A DNA stretch of 64,000 nucleotides from assembly GCF_026151205.1 (NCBI RefSeq), contig NC_087072.1, positions 850,375-914,374 of the forward strand, in the 5' to 3' direction. This stretch comes from Bolinopsis microptera. Taxonomy: Eukaryota > Ctenophora > Tentaculata > Lobata > Bolinopsidae. The notes under the pieces are model-generated. The model did no database searches. It had not been told where the DNA came from and saw only the letters and a list, made by a program, of their open reading frames with translations. Positions 1 to 12,900 of the stretch are shown piece after piece. Position 1 is the first letter of the stretch; every line of letters begins with the position of its first letter. A program made the translations under genes and the position numbers.

Positions 1-895
1 AAGGAGACTCTGTAAAGTTATTACAGAAAATGGAGCCTCGAACAAAAGTCACCAACTAATTACCTGCACGTGCGATGTAATGTGCGTGATATGAGCACTG
101 ATTAATATCAATATCGGGCTTTGGTACCGAAGTTTCGCAACCAGCATCTGACTTAGTAAAACTAATTGTAGTGTTTGCTAGGCAAGGCATAACGTAACTC
201 CCGAAACTGTTTCAATATTGATATTAAGATTAACTTTAAGACACAATATTGCTTACGTATGTTGGGATTTTAGTAAGAATATTTTTCTATGATCAATCGA
301 ACCCAAGAAACCCTAGAAATAGAATAAACACTGTTTCTTGTTTCTAATTTGTTTTAACTAATTTTCAGGTTCTTGAGAGCTCCAGACAAAGTAAACTTTG
401 TCACCAGAACCCTGGTCTACTGTGAAAACACTAAACCTACTCTCTTCCAAGAGGTACGTTGTGTGAAAGGACCGGGCATCTTTTAGGTTTTACGTTAAGT
501 TACCAAAAGTAGAAAGTGAAAGTAGAAAGTGAAAGAAGAAAGTGAAAGTAGAAAGTGAAAGTAGAAATTGCATGTTGACGAAAGCGGATAACTGGTTTAT
601 TAGTGACTCCGGGTCTACAATGTATTGAAATTCCCTGTCATCTGGGCACGGACTACGAAACAGCAACTTATTTAACAATTATTTGCACTGCAGGTAGTAG
701 AACACACAATAGTCAAGTGAAAGTAGAAAGTGAAAGTGAAAGTAGAAAGTGAAAGTAGAAATTATTTAACAATAATTTGCCCTGCAGGTAGTAGAACACA
801 CAATAGTTCACCGTCAAGTGAAAGTAGAAAGTGAAAGTAGAAAGTGAAAGTAGAAAGTGAAAGTAGAAAGTGAAAGTAGAAAGTGAAAGTAGAAA

Positions 896-936
<41 letters not shown>

Positions 937-3900
937 TAGGAAGTGAAAATAGAAATTATTTAACAATAATTTGCCCTGCAGGTAGTAGAACACACAATAG
1001 TTCACCGTCAAGTGAAAGTAGAAAGTGAAAGTAGAAAGTGAAAGTAGAAAGTGAAAGTAGAAAGTGAAAGTAGAAAGTGAAAATAGAAATTATTTAACAA
1101 TAATTTGCCCTACAGGTAGCAGAACACACAATAGTTCACCGTCAAGTGAAAGTAGAGAGTGAAAGTAGAAAGTGAAAGTAGAAAGTGAAAGTAGAAAGTG
1201 AAAGTAGAAAGTGAAAGTAGAAATTATTTAACAATTATTTGCACTGCAGGTAGTAGAACACACAATAGTTCACCGTCAAGGCAACAACTACGGAGCACCT
1301 CAAGGCAAGCGACTCTGTCTGTTTGTGGACGACATGAACGTCCTGAAGACACACGAAAGTGGAACTCAGATCACTAACGAGGTAAATGTTGTGACGTCAT
1401 ATCTTGGTGGGACGTCACAACTTGGTGTTATGACGTCATATCTTGGTGGGACGTCACAACTTGGTGTTATGACGTCATATCTTGGTCCAAAAAAACAATA
1501 TTAAAACATGATTTACAAAACAAATATTGTCAGAAACAATACTGAGAGAAATGCATTCCTGCGTGTCTGAGACACTAACCCGTTCAAGTTCTCGTAAATA
1601 TCTCAAATTAAAAAAGCATGTCTCAAAATCAATGTTGTGACGTCATATCTTAATGTCTCAAAATCAACACCCTGTTTTGTGTAGTATCTGCGTTCACTGC
1701 TGGATATGGGCGGGATATACGACAACGAAAAGGCAGGAAAATGGAAAATCATTAAGGATATGACTGTAATTGGAGCTATGCGGAATCCCTCTCAAGGTAC
1801 GTTCTGGGAAGGTGTAAATAACAAATCTTAGATTTCTTTTTTGATTAAATGTTCGGTCTCTATGTCTACAAAGATTGCAACACTAGCGTATTCTCAGCTG
1901 TATGGCTTGTTAAGTGAGATCCCGCTCTTGTTACGGCTGCTTTGCCGACATAGCGACATAACATCAACCAGTTTCCTATGACGTCATCAGAGAATGTTCC
2001 AGAACTTTCCGTTATCTTTCCTCTGTCCTCTTGAAACTATTGATGGTTTACATTTGCATTAAGAGGACTTTGATATTAGGATAGCAACTTAGCTGGTATT
2101 TAACAATCAATTAATAAAAAGCGAGACTATAACATTTGAATAATCCAGGAACAGAAAAGAGCGTAGCAGCGCGACTACTCAGACACTTCATGGTGTTCAA
2201 TGTTCCGACACCAACACCTCAAACTCTCTATCAGACTATTGATTCAATATTACAGGTACAATAGGTGCACTAAAAGATAAAAGTAATGATCGGTTTTTGA
2301 CATTTATAATTTTGATACTGACTAGACTGCTGTACGATACGCCAGGGTCCCTGCTCACTGCTGTACGTCCAGTATAATAATAACACGGTATAATATTCTA
2401 TATTTAGCCAGCTGCTTCACCTGATCCCACTCAGCCATTCACCTGATCCCACTCAGGCTCTGTTAGGACGAGAAGCAGGCTCCGGACTAGAACAGACTCT
2501 CCACAACTCAATAGTAAAGGCAAGCTGTGACCTGCTGTCCTCGCTACAAGTAGTCCTCCAGCAGAACACAGTGCCGGGGCGCTATCACTACTGCTTTAAC
2601 GTGACCACTATAGTCAATATAGCCAAGGTTTGTTAACAGTTCCGGGGCGCTATCACTACTGCTTTAACGTGACAACTATAGTCAATATAGCCAAGGTTTG
2701 TTAACAGTTCCGGGGCGCTATCACTACTGCTTTAACGTGACAACTATAGTCAATATAGCCAAGGTTTGTTAACAGTTCCGGGGCGCTATCACTACTGCTT
2801 TAACGTGACCACTATAGTCAATATAGCCAAGGTTTGTTAACAGTTCCGGGGCGTTATCACTACTGCTTTAACGTGACAACTATAGTCAATATAGTCAAGG
2901 TTTGTTAACAGTTCCGGGGCGTTATCACTACTGCGTTAACGTGACAACTATAGTCAATATAGCCAAGGTTTGTTAACAGTTCCGGGGCGCTATCACTACT
3001 GCTTTAACGTGAGTCGTGACAACTATAGTCAATATAGCCAAGGTTTGTTAACAGTTCCGGGGCGTTATCACTACTGCTTTAACGTGACAACTATAGTCAA
3101 TATAGCCAAGGTTTGTTAACAGTTCCGGGGCGCTATCACTACTGCTTTAACGTGACAACTATAGTCAATATAGCCAAGGTTTGTTAACAGTTCCGGGGCG
3201 CTATCACTACTGCTTTAACGTGACAACTATAGTCAATATAGCCAAGGTTTGTTGACCTCTGGTTATTAATGAAATTAATACCGGGTTTCTTTGTTAGGGA
3301 CCTGTTGATCAATCGACAAATAACCAATATTACGAATAATACTAAATTACCAAATAACCAATATTTGATTACGATAATGCAGATCACATAACGTCTATAG
3401 TCTATAACTATGAGTCTATACTCGATAGTCTATTAGAGTCGGACACAGAATAGAGAATTAAAGTTACTTAAAGGTGATAAAAGTTGCTCCCAACCCACCC
3501 ACCGACCGTCTTCTCTGTATAATAGCTTCATTATGGTTCCTCACAATAACAGTATATACAATAGGTGCAGTAATCCACTACTAGCATTAAGACTTGCTGA
3601 CTTAGATAGAGGTTACTTAAAGGTTATTTTGAGGTTATTTTGAGGTTATTTTGAGGTTATGTTAATGTTATTTTGAGGTTATTTTGATGTTATTTTGAGA
3701 TTATTTATAGCTTGCATAACGAACTTCAAACTAATCAGGGTATCCAGAGAACATCAGACTCAATGAGGAACAGTCCGACAATGATGCAGTTACTGTGGCT
3801 TCACGAGGCTGAGCGGGTCGTTAGTGACGCTATCTGTCGCCCTGACGACACTCAAGGTAACCCTGACGACAAGCTAAGTAACCGTAACGAAAAGTTAGGT

Positions 3901-6900
3901 TTGCTGTCACGGCCGAAAAGTGTAGGAAAATAACCTAATATTATCCATGATTGAGCCTATAATTAACAATCATAATATGTTGACTGATATTCGTGTCGGC
4001 TTTAAGTGCCCAAATCAAAGGAAACTTTATGTAGACCTAACACCTATAACAGACAGCTGCAGCCGTTAACTACTGCTGTTCAACAGCAAAACAGTTTAAA
4101 ATGCATATAATAACTGAGACTTATTTAGACGCAAAGCGTCTAGTTTAAACTATAGTAATCGATTACAAGCTGCGTTACGTGCCGTCTAGCTAGGTTTCAC
4201 TTTCATGACATAAACTAGAAGATTGAAAATTTACGCCGACTGCAATAAACTCGACACGATTGTCAGAAAAACTCGAAGTGGAGTAAGCTTTTATAAAATA
4301 TTGATGACATGACAACATTATTCTATGATAACATTATATTGGCAATGCAAAGATGACTGAATGGCATTCGTTTTATGAATATGTGAAATCTGCCATAATC
4401 GTAATGGATTTCGAGTGCACGTGTGCAGTATTGTTACGACACTACAACTCCACCCACTTGTGAACTTTACACATAAAATCACTTGTGCTGGCAGGCACGT
4501 AGCCAGGGGGCGGGGGGCTATTTGATATTTGAGTGTTAGGTCTTTGATTATTATATTAATTAGCAATTAGTAATTAGTAACAAAAATAAGGCTGAATCTA
4601 GAAATTAAACGTGTATGCACTGTGCAAAAGATTTAAGACTTCTCCTTGACGAAATTAAATGTATACAAATGTGCATAGTAAAAGCGTCGTAAATGCAGGT
4701 ACTCACTGTTACCATGGTAACACTGGAAACTCACACACAAATGTCGCAGCACTGGCCACTGTTTGTTGGTGTGGTTGACACGACAATCACACCCGTAATA
4801 TTTTAAAGTATAGGCTGCGTCGTAAATGCGCGAATCGACCAATGCACTTCATCAACCCTCCAAGGTCCAAACCCAGTTTTATAGAGAAATCTTTTCAGCT
4901 TTAACAAAGTTGCTGGCTGAAATCACGGTGAAGTACTTCAAAGAACTGAGCATGTACGAGCACGCCAAACCGTACTTTGTCACATTTGATGAGTACCAGG
5001 ACGTCTCCAGACAACTCCACAGACAAGGTAGGTTGCGTCATGTGACAAGGTAGGTTGCGTTTGAGAAAGCTTAACTTAAAAACTTGGCTTTAAACCTCTC
5101 GCTATAGCTGAATTAAAAAATTCGAATATCTCAACCTAGCGACTAAGGTTCCTCAGGGGTATCGAGCGGAAACCACTCGGCGGGAGTCCTGGTTCAAGTG
5201 AAGCCGGTGTCGAACCTACAAGACATCAGACAAGTGATGGTCCGGTATTGTCAGCAGATGACAGACGAGGCTCAGAAGCAACTCAACTCCCTCCTTCTTA
5301 GTGACGTCACTTTAGAGCACATCTTGAAAATACATCGTGTCATCACTATGACCAGGTTAGTTAAGAAGGGGAGGAGTTCTTGCAAGGAAGGCATTTTAAA
5401 GAATTATTATAACTTTAGATGTTAAGTTTTCTCATAAATCAAAGCTATATTTAAGCACCCGTTCAAATTTGAAGTGTTTTCGCTGGTAGTGGTACATCTC
5501 AAATTAAATGATCAGTCGAAATTAAATACATTCATCACTAAGAAACATTGTAGTTTTGAAGGCTTTGCGAAACAAAATCTACAATATTCAAACTGAAGTG
5601 ACTTTTGAAGGCTTTGCGAAACAAAATCTACAATATTCAAACTTAAGTGACTTTTGACGGCTTTGCGAAACAAAATCTACAATATTCAAACTGAAGTGAC
5701 TTTTGAAGGCTTTGCGAAACAAAATCTACAATATTCAAACTGAAGTGACTTTTGAAGGCTTTGCGAAACAAAATCTACAATATTCAAATTGAAGTGATTT
5801 GTGCCCAGTAGGTAACGAACAAGAGCTACTCATTAAAATTGAAAACAATAAACGGTGGAGTCTGTAATTCTGCTAAAATTATGAGTTAAATTAGAGTTAA
5901 GATATAGTGCAGAATTTCATCAGATGTTTATATTGTTGTATTTAAACAACAATGATATAAATAGAAGTTTGAGTTTTATTAAATATAAAGCCATAAATAT
6001 TTATAAACATAAATGGTTTTTAAACGATCATTTAAATTCAAAACAATATATAATTATATTGTTGTATTGTTAAATTTGTCTAGCTAATAAACCTTTAGAT
6101 GGTTGAACCTTGACCATTTATTACCCCAAAAAGTCTACAAACTTAGATTTATAACTCAAAACGTGACCGCAAACTGTTATGAATTATATTATATATTCAG
6201 TTAATTTGAACTATTTATCCTACCTGAGCGTACGAAGCGTTTAAAAGTGTGCAACACAACAGCTGTGTAGTAGTCAGATAATATGATATCATTAATTTAA
6301 GATGGATTTTGTGCCAATGACAGTTTAGTAATATAAACTATTGTAGGAAAACCACTCCGCGGAATTGATTGCCAATTCGGAAAACAGTTGAATTAATCAT
6401 CTCCTATACTAAGTATGTAGTACTAGTTGATAATTCAGTTCAAATAAACTAGTGACTTTTGAAATGTATAACTAGACCAGTGCTGTAGTGGCGTTTGGTA
6501 ACGTTACGCTACTTGCACTGTGATAGACTGTCGCAATATAATCCACTGTCCAGGACATTGGATACGATAAGCTGTGAACTTTGCCCTTAATCTAAAAGAT
6601 TGAGATGCAAATACTGCTGATTAATGTGGCAAGCAAAGAGCAGGTTATGTGATACAATTGTGCAATTTCAGGGGGAACATGTTGTGCGTGGGTTCCCATG
6701 GCAATAACCTGGACCTTCTCGTTAATCTGGCCTCTTTCATCTCGGGGATGGAGCTCTTTACCGTCAAGTCTACCAGACCTCAGCACTTCTTCGAGCAAGC
6801 TAGGACTGCGTTCAGAGTGGCTGGCAGTGAGGGACGACAATGTGTCCTTCTTATCAACGTGAGAAATTAGGGTTTATTCGGATTGCATAAACATTATATT

Positions 6901-9900
6901 ATTAAAGAATGTAGTGTAACAGTTATCTATAACCCTCCCCCTCCAAACAGAGTAACATTGCTCACGAAGAGGAGCTAATGGAGAAACTGAACAGTGCGCT
7001 GCTATCTGGCGAGATTCCTTTCTTATTTACCAACGATGAGATGGAGGGACTCCTACAAAGCTTGCAGGTTAATTGAGTTTAAAATTAGAGGCAGCACAAA
7101 CTAGGCTCTCAAACTAGAGCTGAGGCAACACAACCTAGGCTCTTAAACTAGAGGTAGCACAATTTCCTAGGATCTCGATCTTAATATTTTAGGAGCTGAT
7201 ACAAAATTGACCGGAAAGTTTGACACTTTAGATATAGCTTTGATAGTTTCGAAATGTGTTTATCGATGATTCATGTCCAAACCTTCCCCCAATCGCAAAT
7301 CTGAAGAGTTAAGGTGACAGGTAATGTTCATGCAAAATATAGGGTTAATTAAAGGAGCATCTATAATCTGGAGGACCAGGTTGTTGTGTCACATGAGGCC
7401 TATATTCAGACCAATCTCGTTACGACGAGATTACAAGGTCGTGCAGGCCGGTAGGTACTTATCATTCTCTACAATGTTGTGCGTCAAATCACGTTATAAT
7501 CGAATGTTGGCCGCGTAATTTGATGTAATTATGCCTTGTCAAACACGGCTTTGAGGCCTGGTCACTCAGCCTGGTCACTAAGCACTGGTCCAGCGCGCGG
7601 AATAGTTTCTCACTCATCAAACCAAACCGTGTTGATTGTGAGTGAATAATATGAGTTAATACTTAGTGAATAATTATGAGTGAATATGAGTGAATAAATG
7701 GGATTTTTAAAACTATACTGGGATTATTTATTTAGTGGGAAAAACAGCGGGATGGATCAAAATAACGCCTTCCCTTATTTTTTTATCCCGTCCCTGAGCA
7801 GTATCCTGGAGGAGTTTATAACTTACTACCACTAGATGATGATTACGTTAAATGTTTCTCTATTTCTAACTCTAATTTCTTATCCAGGTGGTAATGAGAC
7901 GGGACGCTCCTGAGCTCCTCTCTGATCCCATCCAGTTCTTCTCTCTCAGAGTAAAGAGGAACTTAAGGATCGTTATCTGCATAGAACCTAACTCCCCTTA
8001 TCTAAACTCTACTAACGCGTGAGTAAGAACCTGGCGGCCTATAGAGCGCTGTATAGAGGCAGAGCGCTGACGTTTATTACAAAGGACACTGTTTTGTGAA
8101 GTTAAAGGAAATAGTTCTGTGAAATTTGTCGTGCAGGGGAACAATGAACATAGATAAAACAAAATGATAGAGTACACTGCTTCTTACAATTAATACAAGT
8201 GAGAAAGGCAAATAGATACAAAACTTGCAAAGATGGTTTTACACTTACAGCTTGCAAAAAGAGCGTTGAGTAATAAAATGTATCTTTCATGTTGACAATG
8301 GTACTATGTCTAGTTATTAAGCAAATTCCAAATTCAAATTAAGTATCATATTTCATTTCAGGAAGTTCAAAGGACTACTAAACCTGTGCCAAGTAAGCTG
8401 GCTGATGGAGTGGCCGAAAGCTGCTCTTTCCAGCACCTGCTCCTATTACATGTCTTCTAAACAAACTTCCAACTTGTCCGAAAAAGAAACGTAAGTTACA
8501 TGTCTTCTAAACAAACTTCCAACTTGTCCGAAAAAGAAACGTAAGTTACATGTCTTCTAAACAAACTTCTAACTTGTCCGAAAAAGAAACGTAAGTTTTA
8601 AAACTCATCCAGATCATTTTATCCGCCCATATATACTTTTAGAGGAAGCTATAAACTTCCGTGCTACTCGCTATGAAATAGTGTTTTACTACAAAGTTAA
8701 GAAAAGTGGTAGACCAGTTGACAGCTTTAATTTGCTTTTATAATTAGAACAAGTGGTGCTAGCTACATCAGTTTCACAAAATATAGAAAAAAATACCGCA
8801 CTGTTTATCAAACATTTATAGAAATCAACAACAAACAAATTGCCATTTAGCATGCGGCAAGCTTGAAGAGTTTTGATTTGCGAGGTTAATGAGCAATATT
8901 AATTTGTCATATTTACGATGTCCCGATAATTAGTAGTTTTAGGGAAACTTTAATTATGCCAATTTATCGGTGAAACGATTTACCAGTAATTGAACATGAT
9001 TTAATTTAAAATTATTACTGGAATAACCGGAACGAAACTGTTTGAATGGCCATCGATTTCATTTATATGTCAGAAGCTGTTAAAGTGTTCCCGATGGAAC
9101 ATAAAACTACATATTATTATAGATTTTATAAAATGGTAAATTGAACCGAAGACAACAGAATAATCAAGTGAATCATCACTTGCTTCCTCTCAGGGACCTG
9201 TTAGTGCAGGTGATAACTTGCTTCCCCTCAGGGACCTGTTAGTGCAGGTGATAACTTGCTTCCCCTCAGGGACCTGTTAGTGCAGGTGATAACATCACTT
9301 GCTTCCCCTCAGGGACCTGTTAGTGCAGGTGATAACATCACTTGCTTCCCCTCAGGGACCTGTTAGTGCAGGTGATAACATCACTTGCTTCCCCTCAGGG
9401 ACCTGTTAGTGCAGGTGATAACATCACTTGCTTCCCCTCAGGGACCTGTTAGTGCAGGTGATAACTTGCTTCCCCTCAGGGACCTGTTAGTGCAGGTGAT
9501 AACTTGCTTCCCCTCAGGGACCTGTTAGTGCAGGTGATAACATCACTTGCTTCCCCTCAGGGACCTGTTAGTGCAGGTGATAACATCACTTGCTTCCCCT
9601 CAGGGACCTGTTAGTGCAGGTGATAACATCACTTGCTTCCCCTCAGGGACCTGTTAGTGCAGGTGATAACATCACTTGCTTCCCCTCAGGGACCTGTTAG
9701 TGCAGGTGATAACATCACTTGCTTCCCCTCAGGGACCTGTTAGTGCAGGTGATAACATCACTTGCTTCCCCTCAGGGACCTGTTAGTGCAGGTGATAACA
9801 TCACTTGCTTCCCCTCAGGGACCTGTTAGTGCAGGTGATAACTTGCTTCCCCTCAGGGACCTGTTAGTGCAGGTGATAACATCACTTGCTTCCCCTCAGG

Positions 9901-12900
9901 GACCTGTTAGTGCAGGTGATAACATCACTTGCTTCCCCTCAGGGACCTGTTAGTGCAGGTGATAACTTGCTTCCCCTCAGGGACCTGTTAGTGCAGGTGA
10001 TAACATCACTTGCTTCCCCTCAGGGACCTGTTAGTGCAGGTGATAACATCACTTGCTTCCCCTCAGGGACCTGTTAGTGCAGGTGATAACTTGCTTCCCC
10101 TCAGGGACCTGTTAGTGCAGGTGATAACTTGCTTCCCCTCAGGGACCTGTTAGTGCAGGTGATAACATCACTTGCTTCCCCTCAGGGACCTGTTAGTGCA
10201 GGTGATAACATCACTTGCTTCCCCTCAGGGACCTGTTAGTGCAGGTGATAACTTGCTTCCCCTCAGGGACCTGTTAGTGCAGGTGATAACATCACTTGCT
10301 TCCCCTCAGGGACCTGTTAGTGCAGGTGATAACATCACTTGCTTCCCCTCAGGGACCTGTTAGTGCAGGTGATAACATCACTTGCTTCCCCTCAGGGACC
10401 TGCTAGTACAGGTGATAACATCACTTGCTTCCCCTCAGGGACCTGTTAGTGCAGGTGATAACATCACTTGCTTCCCCTCAGGGACCTGTTAGTGCAGGTG
10501 ATAACATCACTTGCTTCCCCTCAGGGACCTGTTAGTGCAGGTGATAACATCACTTGCTTCCCCTCAGGGACCTGTTAGTGCAGGTGATAACTTGCTTCCC
10601 CTCAGGGACCTGTTAGTGCAGGTGATAACATCACTTGCTTCCCCTCAGGGACCTGTTAGTGCAGGTGATAACTTGCTTCCCCTCAGGGACCTGTTAGTGC
10701 AGGTGATAACATCACTTGCTTCCCCTCAGGGACCTGTTAGTGCAGGTGATAACATCACTTGCTTCCCCTCAGGGACCTGCTAGTGCAGGTGATAACATCA
10801 CTTGCTTCCCCTCAGGGACCTGTTAGTGCAGGTGATAACTTGCTTCCCCTCAGGGACCTGTTAGTGCAGGTGATAACATCACTTGCTTCCCCTCAGGGAC
10901 CTGTTAGTGCAGGTGATAACATCACTTGCTTCCCCTCAGGGACCTGTTAGTGCAGGTGATAACATCACTTGCTTCCCCTCAGGGACCTGTTAGTGCAGGT
11001 GATAACATCACTTGCTTCCCCTCAGGGACCTGTTAGTGCAGGTGATAACATCACTTGCTTCCCCTCAGGGACCTGTTAGTGCAGGTGATAACATCACTTG
11101 CTTCCCCTCAGGGACCTGTTAGTGCAGGTGATAACATCACTTGCTTCCCCTCAGGGACCTGTTAGTGCAGGTGATAACTTGCTTCCCCTCAGGGACCTGT
11201 TAGTGCAGGTGATAACATCACTTGCTTCCCCTCAGGGACCTGTTAGTGCAGGTGATAACATCACTTGCTTCCCCTCAGGGACCTGTTAGTGCAGGTGATA
11301 ACATCACTTGCTTCCCCTCAGGGACCTGTTAGTGCAGGTGATAACATCACTTGCTTCCCCTCAGGGACCTGTTAGTGCAGGTGATAACATCACTTGCTTC
11401 CCCTCAGGGACCTGTTAGTGCAGGTGATAACATCACTTGCTTCCCCTCAGGGACCTGTTAGTGCAGGTGATAACATCACTTGCTTCCCCTCAGGGACCTG
11501 TTAGTGCAGGTGATAACATCACTTGCTTCCCCTCAGGGACCTGTTAGTGCAGGTGATAACTTGCTTCCCCTCAGGGACCTGTTAGTGCAGGTGATAACTT
11601 GCTTCCCCTCAGGGACCTGTTAGTGCAGGTGATAACATCACTTGCTTCCCCTCAGGGACCTGTTAGTGCAGGTGATAACTTGCTTCCCCTCAGGGACCTG
11701 TTAGTGCAGGTGATAACTTGCTTCCCCTCAGGGACCTGTTAGTGCAGGTGATAACATCACTTGCTTCCCCTCAGGGACCTGTTAGTGCAGGTGATAACAT
11801 CACTTGCTTCCCCTCAGGGACCTGTTAGTGCAGGTGATAACATCACTTGCTTCCCCTCAGGGACCTGTTAGTGCAGGTGATAACATCACTTGCTTCCCCT
11901 CAGGGACCTGTTAGTGCAGGTGATAACTTGCTTCCCCTCAGGGACCTGTTAGTGCAGGTGATAACTTGCTTCCCCTCAGGGACCTGTTAGTGCAGGTGAT
12001 AACATCACTTGCTTCCCCTCAGGGACCTGTTAGTGCAGGTGATAACATCACTTGCTTCCCCTCAGGGACCTGTTAGTGCAGGTGATAACATCACTTGCTT
12101 CCCCTCAGGGACCTGTTAGTGCAGGTGATAACATCACTTGCTTCCCCTCAGGGACCTGTTAGTGCAGGTGATAACATCACTTGCTTCCCCTCAGGGACCT
12201 GTTAGTGCAGGTGATAACTTGCTTCCCCTCAGGGACCTGTTAGTGCAGGTGATAACATCACTTGCTTCCCCTCAGGGACCTGTTAGTGCAGGTGATAACA
12301 TCACTTGCTTCCCCTCAGGGACCTGTTAGTGCAGGTGATAACATCACTTGCTTCCCCTCAGGGACCTGTTAGTGCAGGTGATAACATCACTTGCTTCCCC
12401 TCAGGGACCTGTTAGTGCAGGTGATAACATCACTTGCTTCCCCTCAGGGACCTGTTAGTGCAGGTGATAACATCACTTGCTTCCCCTCAGGGACCTGTTA
12501 GTGCAGGTGATAACATCACTTGCTTCCCCTCAGGGACCTGTTAGTGCAGGTGATAACATCACTTGCTTCCCCTCAGGGACCTGTTAGTGCAGGTGATAAC
12601 ATCACTTGCTTCCCCTCAGGGACCTGTTAGTGCAGGTGATAACATCACTTGCTTCCCCTCAGGGACCTGTTAGTGCAGGTGATAACATCACTTGCTTCCC
12701 CTCAGGGACCTGTTAGTGCAGGTGATAACATCACTTGCTTCCCCTCAGGGACCTGTTAGTGCAGGTGATAACATCACTTGCTTCCCCTCAGGGACCTGTT
12801 AGTGCAGGTGATAACATCACTTGCTTCCCCTCAGGGACCTGTTAGTGCAGGTGATAACATCACTTGCTTCCCCTCAGGGACCTGTTAGCGCAGGTGTTAA

